Part shown: piece after piece, positions 17,153 to 24,635 of the stretch | Numbering within the stretch: the stretch's first letter is position 1 | Layout of the letters: every line of letters begins with the position of its first letter | Assembly: GCF_021245805.1 (NCBI RefSeq) | Contig: NZ_JAJJNF010000001.1 | Coordinates: 434,001-498,000, forward strand | Source: Mangrovimonas futianensis | GTDB taxonomy: Bacteria > Bacteroidota > Bacteroidia > Flavobacteriales > Flavobacteriaceae | Direction: 5' to 3' | DNA: 64,000 nucleotides | Made by a program: the position numbers and the translations under genes | Notes under the pieces: generated by a model | What the model saw: only the letters and a program-made list of their open reading frames with translations | What the model was told of the DNA's origin: nothing | Database searches by the model: none

Positions 17153-18756
17153 AACCCTAGCTCTTCTAAATTGGTTTGTATCTGTTCAGCCAATCTGTTG
17201 GCTTCTTCATTTAAAACTTGTAACTCTTCTTTAATAATCCCCATCTCCGTCTCATAATCAAAATCCTCATCCAGCTGGTCTGCTACACCCACATAACGTC
17301 CTGGAGTTAAGCTGTAATCATTGGTTTCTATTTCAGCTCGAGATACTACTTTACACAGTCCTGCTACATCTACATACTCCCCATTAGGAAAATGGTTGGT
17401 GAGCCACTCTAAGGCTTTGGTTTTGCCTTCTTGGGTGTACTTGTCAACCAACTCCTTAAACAAGCTATTATCGCCTCTATACAAGTTTACAATGGCGTGT
17501 ATGCTTTCCAGATTTTCCTCTGTAAAATCATGTATCCTGGAGGATACTTTTCTATAGATATTTCGTAAGTCCAGCATTAAAGTCTGGTCTTTTCTGTTTT
17601 CATCCTGTTCTTTAGCTCGGTCAAAAAACCAAAGAGTACAAGGCAATGATACCGTATAGAAAAACTTGTTGCCTATAGATACCATTACATCAACAGCTCC
17701 AGTTTCCAACAGCTGCTTACGTATTAGCTTCTCACTATGTCCCGCATCAGAAGCAGAGGATGCCATTACAAAACCTGCTCGTCCAGTCTCATTTAAATAG
17801 CTGTAGAAGTATTGTATCCATAAATAGTTGGCATTGTCATTATTGGGCAATCCAAATGGTAATCGTGGGTCGTTCTTAACGCTGTCTTTACTTTTATCCA
17901 CTCCATCCACATTGAACGGAGGATTAGCCATGACAAAGTCGCATTTGCCTACCAGTTCGTGTTTGTCCTCATAAAAGGAGTTTCCTTGTACAATATCACC
18001 ATCTAGCCCATGCACTGCCATGTTCATCTTTGCCAGTTTGGTGTTGGTATCCGTTTTTTCCTGTCCGTAGAATGTTACCTTACTAGCAGCTTCAAATCCT
18101 TCCTCTTCAACAAAATGGGCAGTCTGTACAAACATACCTGCACTACCTACAGCTGGGTCTAGCACAGTGCCATGGTTAGGCTCTATAATATTAACTATGG
18201 TCTTTACCAATGATGGAGGCGTGAAGAACTCGCCACCTTCCTGGGCACCACTCTGGGCGAACTTGTTTAGGAAATATTCGTATATCTGCCCAAAAGCATC
18301 TCCTGACATATCATCAAGAGCTTCGTCATTAAATATGCGTATAAGGCGTTGTAATAAGTCTTTTTCAAATAGGTTATAGGTTTTAGGTAACACCCCTATT
18401 AAATCCTCATACTCGCTTTCAATGTTACGCATTGCCTCATTGATATACTCACCTAAGTCTTCGCTATCAGGAAGGTCTTTTATAGTATCCCATCTGGCAT
18501 CCTCGGGAAGGAAAATGGCTTTGGCGTTTAGGAAGTCATTTTTGGTAATAGGTCTCACCCCTCTGGTAGGATGAACGGGTAAGGTTTTTTCTATCTCGTC
18601 TTTTGCCTTGATGAATCGGCTATGGGCATGTCTTAAAAAAATAAGTCCCAATACTGGGAAGGAATATTCGGTAGCTGTAAGCTTACTGTTGGCTCTTAAA
18701 TCGTCTGCCGCTTTCCATAATCGGTCTTCAAGAGCTTTAAGTTGTTCTGCACTCAT
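17149..18756 (-). CDS. hsdM: Type I DNA methyltransferase (HsdM) subunit
   Basis: A 535-residue N6-adenine methyltransferase. The HsdM N-terminal helical domain (LEDRLWKAADDLRAN; GLIFLRHAHSRF) is followed by the catalytic domain with the AdoMet motif LDPAVGSAGMFV (~197) and the catalytic motif NPPFN (~277). The C-terminal coiled region contacts HsdS. It is first in the restriction operon, which favours methylation being established before cutting. The length is typical. Confidence 0.95.
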   Translation of the reverse strand: MSAEQLKALEDRLWKAADDLRANSKLTATEYSFPVLGLIFLRHAHSRFIKAKDEIEKTLPVHPTRGVRPITKNDFLNAKAIFLPEDARWDTIKDLPDSEDLGEYINEAMRNIESEYEDLIGVLPKTYNLFEKDLLQRLIRIFNDEALDDMSGDAFGQIYEYFLNKFAQSGAQEGGEFFTPPSLVKTIVNIIEPNHGTVLDPAVGSAGMFVQTAHFVEEEGFEAASKVTFYGQEKTDTNTKLAKMNMAVHGLDGDIVQGNSFYEDKHELVGKCDFVMANPPFNVDGVDKSKDSVKNDPRLPFGLPNNDNANYLWIQYFYSYLNETGRAGFVMASSASDAGHSEKLIRKQLLETGAVDVMVSIGNKFFYTVSLPCTLWFFDRAKEQDENRKDQTLMLDLRNIYRKVSSRIHDFTEENLESIHAIVNLYRGDNSLFKELVDKYTQEGKTKALEWLTNHFPNGEYVDVAGLCKVVSRAEIETNDYSLTPGRYVGVADQLDEDFDYETEMGIIKEELQVLNEEANRLAEQIQTNLEELGL

Positions 18757-19235
18757 TAATTTAGGTTAGTCTTTTTTTATCGTTACGGGCTAATTTACAA
18801 AATTGAGAAGGAAAAAAACTATGGTTTTCCTCATGAATTATCGGTTAAAATGAAGCTGTTAATTTTCTACTTTTTAAGACCCGAAACCCCAAACTAGAAG
18901 AAAATGACCAAAAATTAAGCTTTTGTGATGTCTTTTTTAGGGTGAAAATCATCCTGTTTTTTACTCAAATGTTAAAAGGATTAGCTAATTCACCTTAAAC
19001 ATAAATAAGCTAATGTAAAGTAGTTATTAAAGAGCTGTTTTTCAGCTAGTTACGCACTTTAATAATTTCAAAATTAGATAATTTAAACCACTGATAATCA
19101 ATATGTTAAAATTCTTCCATTTGCAAAAATAAACTTCAATATTGCAACTAGAAATCACAGACGTCTTTAGAATTTCAGCAATAACATTTAGGAAAAATTC
19201 CAATAACAATTTAAACCTCTTAAACCAATATAACA
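18757..19235. other. Divergent intergenic region between hsdM and the HTH gene
   Basis: About 480 bp of AT-rich DNA between two divergently transcribed units. It must hold the promoters for hsdM (minus) and the HTH/Rep pair (plus), but no convincing TTG/TAnnTTTG pair was found. The only longer frame (minus, 19042-19236) looks spurious. Confidence 0.4.
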
Positions 19236-19505
19236 ATGGAAAGAATATTATTTGAAGGCTCTTCTCCAGAAGAGTTCATAGCGAAGCTTTGCCTCAAATT
19301 TAATGAGATTATAAGCAACATAGTAGACAACCGTATTCAAGAACCCGAAAAGCTTCTAACAAGGGAAGAAACCGCCAAATTTCTAAAGGTGTCCCTACCT
19401 ACTCTTAACAACTGGACTAAGGCAGGCGTACTAACCCCTAGATATTTAGGCAGAAGGGTATATTACAAAAAATCTGAAATCATTAACAACTTAAAAAACG
19501 ATTAG
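19236..19505 (+). CDS. Excisionase-like helix-turn-helix protein
   Basis: An 89-residue protein whose C-terminal half is a MerR/excisionase-type winged helix (LLTREETAKFLKVSLPTLNNW, then AGVLTPRYLGRRVYYKKSEI). In Bacteroidota mobile elements such HTH proteins commonly precede the Rep or mobilisation gene and act as excisionase or transcriptional switch. It ends 2 bp before the next gene, so the two are translated together. It is a good candidate partner for the integrase at the left end. Confidence 0.8.
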   Translation: MERILFEGSSPEEFIAKLCLKFNEIISNIVDNRIQEPEKLLTREETAKFLKVSLPTLNNWTKAGVLTPRYLGRRVYYKKSEIINNLKND

Positions 19506-19507
19506 TC

Positions 19508-20404
19508 ATGATAGACAATATAAAGTTCAAAATATCTACCATAGACAAATTGAGGTTTGAGGAAAGTATCGAAAAAAATGAACTCATAAGTTTACGGTCA
19601 ACTTTTGACAGACAAACAGGAGAAGCAAATGACTACCCAAAGGTTGGCCGACTCCAAAATATGGAAATTAGGATTACCAAAAAGGCCGCGATTGTAAAAG
19701 GAAGTATTCATAAGTACTACAATTTAATGAAGGGTTTAGGGAATCAAAACTACAATGACTTTAGTTTTAAACAGTTCAAGCTTGCAATAGATGACCTTTG
19801 CGAAAAGTTACAACTAGACAAAAAGGAAACTAAAATCACCAACTTGGAATTCGGGTTTAATATTACAGTAAGTAAAAACCCAAAGCTTTTATTAGATGAG
19901 CATATACTCATGTTTGACCTAAAAGACCACAACCGAAAACATAACTATAAAGGAAATGGGAGTTATAAAGAATTCGAAAGAACCGATTATAAAATTAAAA
20001 TCTATGACAAGGGAAAACAATATTCAATTTTAGATAGAAATCTATTACGAGTTGAACTGAAAATAATAGCCTCAAGATACTTAAATAGATTAGGGATTAT
20101 TAATCTAAATCAGTTAGGGAATTACGCTTTTAAAAGCTTGTTTGAAGCGTTTTTAACCCACTTAAATAAGTTAACGATTGTAGATTCACTTAAGGCTCCA
20201 GAGGATATTAGGATTGACCAAAGGATTTTGTTCGATTATTGCATTAACCCAAACCATTGGAGCCGCATTGGAACCCAAGAGAAGAAAGAAACCCTTAGGG
20301 AATTAAAAAAACTTATAAAGAAGTATCATCTAAATAAAACTCATTGTGTTTTAAGAGATGATATAATAACCAAATATCTTTTTTTAATGGATATAAAATC
20401 CTAA
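19508..20404 (+). CDS. Rep-like protein (phage/plasmid replication initiator type)
   Basis: A 298-residue protein resembling replication initiators of the phage gene II/X (Phage_CRI) and small-plasmid type. The most telling segments are YKIKIYDKGKQYS followed by LLRVELKI (about residues 158-185). I did not see a clear HUH motif, so the catalytic class is uncertain. It immediately follows the excisionase-like gene. Together with the integrase, this suggests an integrative element that replicates after excision, similar to a satellite or integrated plasmid. Alternatively it may be a remnant Rep. Confidence 0.6.
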   Translation: MIDNIKFKISTIDKLRFEESIEKNELISLRSTFDRQTGEANDYPKVGRLQNMEIRITKKAAIVKGSIHKYYNLMKGLGNQNYNDFSFKQFKLAIDDLCEKLQLDKKETKITNLEFGFNITVSKNPKLLLDEHILMFDLKDHNRKHNYKGNGSYKEFERTDYKIKIYDKGKQYSILDRNLLRVELKIIASRYLNRLGIINLNQLGNYAFKSLFEAFLTHLNKLTIVDSLKAPEDIRIDQRILFDYCINPNHWSRIGTQEKKETLRELKKLIKKYHLNKTHCVLRDDIITKYLFLMDIKS

Positions 20405-20473
20405 CAATATACTGGTTTGTATTATAATGTCAACTATAAGACATATTACAACAAAGTAATTTAAAATCGTATT

Positions 20474-20582
20474 GCATCAGGAACGCTAGTAGCGTACCAA
20501 CCGAGTTTAAGCAAACCACGGTGGTTTAGAATGCGGACTTTGTCAAAAAAAATGCCAATTATCCTTTTAGAATTCCTGATGC
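20474..20582. repeat. Palindrome-rich repeat, copy 1
   Basis: The body (20475-20555) matches 26981-27060 with two substitutions and one base difference in the A run. It contains the palindrome CGCTAGTAGCG and the hairpin AAACCAC-G-GTGGTTT. Copy 1 also has 10-bp terminal inverted repeats, GCATCAGGAA (20474-20483) and TTCCTGATGC (20573-20582). It opens the modular segment carrying the Ntn-hydrolase and McrBC genes. From 20583 to 20992 I see no gene, only a GTTGTTGGCAG motif near 20900 resembling the later boundary elements. Confidence 0.85.
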
Positions 20583-20992
20583 TCTTTACTTAGAGCTAAT
20601 TCCAATAAACCCTTTCATATTAAAACCTAACCATATAACCTTATAATTTGGGTTGACCAGCGAATAATATCACGCCAACGTAACATGTATTGCAAATTCA
20701 CAACAATTACAACATATAAACTCTCAATTAATACATTTACTAAGAATTTAGATTCTGTTTTTATAAAAAATGTTATAAATATTTGCAAACGAAGGATATA
20801 TAATTAAACATTCCCCTAATAAGTTCTTTTTTCTATCATCCTCCTTGTTCAATTATTGCGGTTATACATCTTAAGTTAGCTTTAGTGCTTTTCATAGGAC
20901 ACGTTGTTGGCAGATCGTTTTTTACTTTTATCATATCCGTTATAAGTTTATTAAGTACATTAGAATGAAATTTAGAAATAGTATGAAATCTT

Positions 20993-21544
20993 ATGAATGA
21001 TGACATTCCAATATTAACAGTTTCTACTACTGAAAAAAATCCAAGTGGTTGGGGATTTCAAGCTAAGAAAAAGAAAGTATATGTGCTTGAAGATATTTAC
21101 ACTCCTTTAAATCCATTTAACAAATATTTTAAAAAAGAAAAAACAATACAATGGGTGTTAGAAAATGACCCATTAGAATTGCAAAATTTTTTATACCGAA
21201 ATTCCGCTAACGCAACAGCAAATGATGCAATGAAAAAGTTAATTTATCCCTGGCATAAAGAACGACGAGAATTTGAGGATGATGAAGTTGCATTTATTTT
21301 ATGGAAAGGAAATCATTTTCCAAAAAACGACATAATAATTAAATGGGATGATTTGGCTAAAGTCGAAATTAATTTAAATCAACGAAAAACTACCTTATGG
21401 CAACATATTAATATTTACGGTAATTCTAATAGGCTAATTTCTTTACATAAATTAAATCAAGCTCATTTATCAAAAAAGCTCTTAATGTTGATTGAGTGCG
21501 AAACAGTTGATGATAGAATCAATTTACTCAGAAGTTTTAAGTAA
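20993..21544 (+). CDS. Orphan hypothetical protein, 183 aa
   Basis: A soluble protein with no signal or membrane segment and no family that I recognise. Tryptophan- and aromatic-rich stretches (NPSGWGFQAKKKKVYV; WKGNHFPKND; TLWQHINIYG) suggest a compact alpha/beta fold. It is the only plus-strand gene in the segment between the two ~80-bp repeats. It is bounded by a GTTGTTGGCAG motif upstream and by the palindromic element at 21597-21741 downstream, like a self-contained cassette. No function is assigned. Confidence 0.6.
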   Translation: MNDDIPILTVSTTEKNPSGWGFQAKKKKVYVLEDIYTPLNPFNKYFKKEKTIQWVLENDPLELQNFLYRNSANATANDAMKKLIYPWHKERREFEDDEVAFILWKGNHFPKNDIIIKWDDLAKVEINLNQRKTTLWQHINIYGNSNRLISLHKLNQAHLSKKLLMLIECETVDDRINLLRSFK

Positions 21545-21596
21545 AATCAAGAACCATTGATTGATTCTGTAACCTTAAATTTTCAGCCCGTTCCAA

Positions 21597-21741
21597 AATG
21601 TTTGCCAACGGTTCGTGTAAGGATAGTTACGTGATTAAGCAACTAGCTTAACAAAAATGGAACGAACCAGAGGAAAATCCGCGAGGATTTTCAGAAGTGG
21701 GCGAGAACAAGCAATTACGAATAGCCATTGTTAGCAAACAT
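21597..21741. repeat. attC-like palindromic boundary element
   Basis: Outer arms ATGTTTGCCAACGG (21598-21611) and CCATTGTTAGCAAACAT (21725-21741) are imperfect inverted repeats with bulged bases. The centre has a perfect hairpin GAAAATCC-GCGA-GGATTTTC (21673-21692). This outline (long imperfect stem with extrahelical bases between genes) resembles integron attC sites, but no integron integrase is present here. The right arm contains the stop codon of the 52-residue gene. Confidence 0.6.
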
Positions 21742-21889
21742 TTTTCTTAACTTTATCCATCAACCTTTCTGTTATAATATCGGATATAGTTTCATAGTCC
21801 ATTGAATTTTCAATTTTCAATTCTGTTTTCTTTTCTTTCTTTATTAGAGTTTCTTTCGCAGTTAACTCTTTCTTTAATTTCGTAAGCAT
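21731..21889 (-). CDS. 52-residue lysine-rich protein downstream of the Ntn-hydrolase gene
   Basis: An ATG at 21889-21887 opens a 52-codon frame ending with TAA at 21733-21731. The product is very rich in Lys and Glu (LKKELTAKETLIKKEKKTEL) and ends with a second helix (ISDIITERLMDKVKKNVC). It begins 4 bp after the stop of the upstream Ntn-hydrolase gene, a spacing that favours coupled translation. Its stop lies inside the palindromic boundary element. It may be a partner, substrate or regulator of the Ntn protein; no family is recognised. Confidence 0.45.
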   Translation of the reverse strand: MLTKLKKELTAKETLIKKEKKTELKIENSMDYETISDIITERLMDKVKKNVC

Positions 21890-21893
21890 TGTT

Positions 21894-23168
21894 TTAATTG
21901 TTAAAATAGTTAGCCATAAAATGTTTGTTCAAACTTTCTTCAAAGTAATGTTTTCTTTTTTTCCAAATAAAGCCGTCTCCCTTACTTATGATGGCAACAT
22001 CAATTGGTCCACCTACACTTTCTTCAGTTGAGGAAATTCTTCTTTTTAAGTACGTTAAATAAATCAAACTTTCCGCCATTTCAGCCAAGTCTTCTTTAGA
22101 GAGTATCGCAACTGTGTCAAGAGTTGGCGAAACTTGTTTTTCTCTTTTTAACTGATTTAATTGTTTTTCAAATTCGGTTGTAAGAATTGACAAGTCGAAA
22201 CCATTAATTTTTTGAGCTAATTCGTCATTCTCCCCATTTAATATACCTACGATTATATTTGTGTAGTCCGCGAGCAGTTTTTTGAATACAGTAATGTAAG
22301 TGTAGTCAATTTCTGGGTCAATACCTTTTATAAACATATTTATAACATCAGTTTGTGCATAAGGCATTATTGCTCCGTTATTGTTATCGGAAATTTCACA
22401 GCTGTCAAAATCGTAATATCGTAATCGGTTATCAAGGGCTTCTGCGATTTGAATTGAGACCATTGAAGGATAAATTTCCTTTTCTCCATAACCACCAAAA
22501 ACAATACCTGTTGTAATTCCGATAAAGTTTGTTGTTTTTAAATGGTTATAATATAATTCTACAATTGCATTAAAAATATCATCATTGATTTCAATTCCGT
22601 CAAATATTGTATCGGTTACTTCTTTAATGCCTTCCTCTGCATACTCTTTAAAGTTCTCTAAGGAATAATCAGCAAAATCATTTAGAATGTTCGTAGCTCC
22701 ATTATATGAATCGATATTATTTTGTAAATCCTCTAAAATGATTTCTTGGAATTCTACTGATAGTTCTTCCTCAGTTTTATCATCAGATAACTTTTCTATC
22801 ATTCTGCCTTTTAGAATATCTAATTGCCAATAGAGAAATTGTTTTAAGTTTAATAATTGATGTTCGGGTGTAGTATAAAAATCTTTGCCTTTTAAGAATT
22901 TTAAAAAATCATCCTTGTATTCTACAACTGTATCAAAACTTTTGTCTTTAAGTTCCTTTCTATAAAGTTTGATGATAATTTCCCAAGGTGTCGACATAAA
23001 AGTAGAGGAACTATATATCATAATGCCTATTGGATGATGTTTTGATAATGTAAATAGCTTGTTAGCTGTATTGTAGATTTTTTTCTGATTACCTCCTGTT
23101 ACTGTAACTGCACTATCAGCAGCCATTGTGACTCCGTGTTTATTTAATATACCGATTACTGCTGTCAT
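21894..23168 (-). CDS. Proteasome-fold Ntn-hydrolase-like protein, 424 aa
   Basis: The N-terminus has the hallmark of HslV/proteasome beta subunits. Thr2 would become the free nucleophile after Met removal (MTAVIGILNKHGV). AADSAVT follows with Asp18, which is position 17 in mature numbering as in proteasome subunits, and then KIYNTANKLFTL with a candidate catalytic Lys. The C-terminus (GGPIDVAIISKGDGFIWKKRKHYF) resembles the terminal strand of the same fold. A ~300-residue insertion, acidic and helical, separates them, so the protein is almost twice the HslV length. No ATPase partner such as HslU is adjacent. It sits in a defence island next to McrBC, followed by a 52-residue gene. Function unknown. 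Confidence 0.65.
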   Translation of the reverse strand: MTAVIGILNKHGVTMAADSAVTVTGGNQKKIYNTANKLFTLSKHHPIGIMIYSSSTFMSTPWEIIIKLYRKELKDKSFDTVVEYKDDFLKFLKGKDFYTTPEHQLLNLKQFLYWQLDILKGRMIEKLSDDKTEEELSVEFQEIILEDLQNNIDSYNGATNILNDFADYSLENFKEYAEEGIKEVTDTIFDGIEINDDIFNAIVELYYNHLKTTNFIGITTGIVFGGYGEKEIYPSMVSIQIAEALDNRLRYYDFDSCEISDNNNGAIMPYAQTDVINMFIKGIDPEIDYTYITVFKKLLADYTNIIVGILNGENDELAQKINGFDLSILTTEFEKQLNQLKREKQVSPTLDTVAILSKEDLAEMAESLIYLTYLKRRISSTEESVGGPIDVAIISKGDGFIWKKRKHYFEESLNKHFMANYFNN

Positions 23169-23178
23169 AGTGTTTTTT

Positions 23179-23250
23179 AATGTTTGCTAACGGCCTGCGA
23201 GATGAAACGTTGCGCATTTCGGAGCACAAACCTATCAGCTCGCTAACCTG
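23179..23250. repeat. Palindromic boundary element upstream of the Ntn gene
   Basis: AATGTTTGCTAACGG (23179-23193) repeats the arm at 21597-21611 with one mismatch. Its ATGTTTGCTAA forms a perfect 11-bp inverted repeat with TTAGCAAACAT at 21731-21741, so the Ntn gene plus the 52-residue gene are exactly framed by inverted copies. A second GCTAAC motif follows near 23242, with GCGAG/CTCGC pairing between the two. The Ntn start codon is only about 11 bp away. Confidence 0.55.
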
Positions 23251-23279
23251 TTGATTAAATGTTATATTGTTCAAATTTA

Positions 23280-23324
23280 GCACTATCCGCGCAATGTTTT
23301 ATGACCGCTTGTTGTCGCTAGTGC
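23280..23324. repeat. Palindromic boundary element overlapping the mcrC 3' end
   Basis: GCACTA at 23280-23285 and TAGTGC at 23319-23324 form the tips of a ~45-bp imperfect palindrome. The 13-mer TTGTCGCTAGTGC (23312-23324) recurs inverted with one mismatch at 26842-26854, upstream of mcrB. The two therefore frame the McrBC pair. The last codons of mcrC lie inside this element. Confidence 0.5.
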
Positions 23325-24635
23325 CTTATCTTCCTGTCGTTCAATTATATCAATCATTAATTTTTCGTTTTCTTTCATTCTTGTACAAAAGTCTGAAAAG
23401 TTTTCAGGTTGCTGAGGTATAGAAAGCGTCCAAATATTTACTTCTCCACCGTATCCATTCAATTGTCCAATATTTGTTTCCTCTGCTCTAAATTCATCAT
23501 TGTCGGAAGGACAAATAAATCCGCCTATTTGAGCCATTTTAACATACATGTATGAAATTATTTGGTTCATATCATTTCGGTCTATATTTTCAGCTTTTTT
23601 CCCAGCCAACCGTTTGTATTTTGCATCAAGTATGAAATTCTCTTTCCAAAAGTCTGGGAATCTTTTACCTATCAAGTTTGTGAATAGATAAATTGCTCCT
23701 TTTGAACTTTTATTTTGTGGATGGTTAAATCCGCACTTATTTAAAAATGTATTAAGATACTCTTCCCATAACCATGCTCCATCAAAGAGTAAACCATATA
23801 CTTTATCTTTTTCCTTACCATATTTCAAACCCTCATATCTCAAAATTTGCATACAAATCTTTTTTAATGCTTTATATTCAAAAAAATATGGATGTGAAAA
23901 AGGTTTTAGGTTTTTATTAATGATAGAAATTCTCTGCCCATATTCATAACTAGGTGTAACTTGAAAAATTTGGTTTACACAACTTTGTGTTTCTGAATCA
24001 AGATTTAAAACACCTTGCGCATGTTCATGCTGTTGAATAAATTCAATCGTATGTCTTATAAGTTGTGTGATTTTATTGTCAAAACTGTGTTCACGAACTC
24101 GATAAGCAATATTTCCAATAAAAGGAATATTCTGTCTTAAATGTCTATTAATGTCAATTGTTCCTCTGACATTTGAATCATTATAATTTTGTTTGTGATA
24201 CTCTTTATATAAACCTTGTCTTAACGCCTTTTTCAAATAGAATGGAAACATATATAACAGAAAATCAAATATTGATTCATTGTTTATCCCATGTTTCAAA
24301 TCAAAAAGGTTAATCGAAAATACCTTTTGAAGCATATAATGCAAAAAGTAGTCATTATTGTTTTTTGAAAATCTGGAATGAATTGTAATTTCACTGTTAT
24401 TTATTCCAACAAAACCCATAATATTTCCAGTTGTCAGAATAGACCCATGCAGTGAAAAAATGTACTCTTCACTTATCTTGTCGCTTGTTTGGTTTAAATC
24501 GTTTGGAAATACTAGCAGATTTGGATTATCCTCCAAAATTAAATCGCTAATTTTTTTATTTGCAATTAAATTAAGGTCAGGCAAAAAATCTTTTTCAATT
24601 TCCTTTCCGCAATTATTATCAGTCGTTCTCAACAT
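23283..24635 (-). CDS. mcrC: McrC-type endonuclease subunit
   Basis: A 450-residue nuclease subunit of the GTP-dependent modified-DNA restriction system McrBC. Seen: an N-terminal OB/beta-barrel region, the central IGNIAYRVREHSFDNKITQLI typical of McrC, and a PD-(D/E)xK core with LDAKYKRL near residue 338 and MNQIISYMYVKMAQIGGFI after it. The start overlaps the end of mcrB by 17 bp, so the two are coupled. The last ~12 residues (ALATTSGHKTLRG) are encoded by a palindromic boundary element and are probably not functionally important. Confidence 0.9.
   Translation of the reverse strand: MLRTTDNNCGKEIEKDFLPDLNLIANKKISDLILEDNPNLLVFPNDLNQTSDKISEEYIFSLHGSILTTGNIMGFVGINNSEITIHSRFSKNNNDYFLHYMLQKVFSINLFDLKHGINNESIFDFLLYMFPFYLKKALRQGLYKEYHKQNYNDSNVRGTIDINRHLRQNIPFIGNIAYRVREHSFDNKITQLIRHTIEFIQQHEHAQGVLNLDSETQSCVNQIFQVTPSYEYGQRISIINKNLKPFSHPYFFEYKALKKICMQILRYEGLKYGKEKDKVYGLLFDGAWLWEEYLNTFLNKCGFNHPQNKSSKGAIYLFTNLIGKRFPDFWKENFILDAKYKRLAGKKAENIDRNDMNQIISYMYVKMAQIGGFICPSDNDEFRAEETNIGQLNGYGGEVNIWTLSIPQQPENFSDFCTRMKENEKLMIDIIERQEDKALATTSGHKTLRG

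Noticed and set aside
19042..19236. 64-codon minus-strand frame upstream of the HTH gene
   Set aside because: AT-rich, hydrophobic by base composition, no family pattern and overlapping a region needed for divergent promoters.
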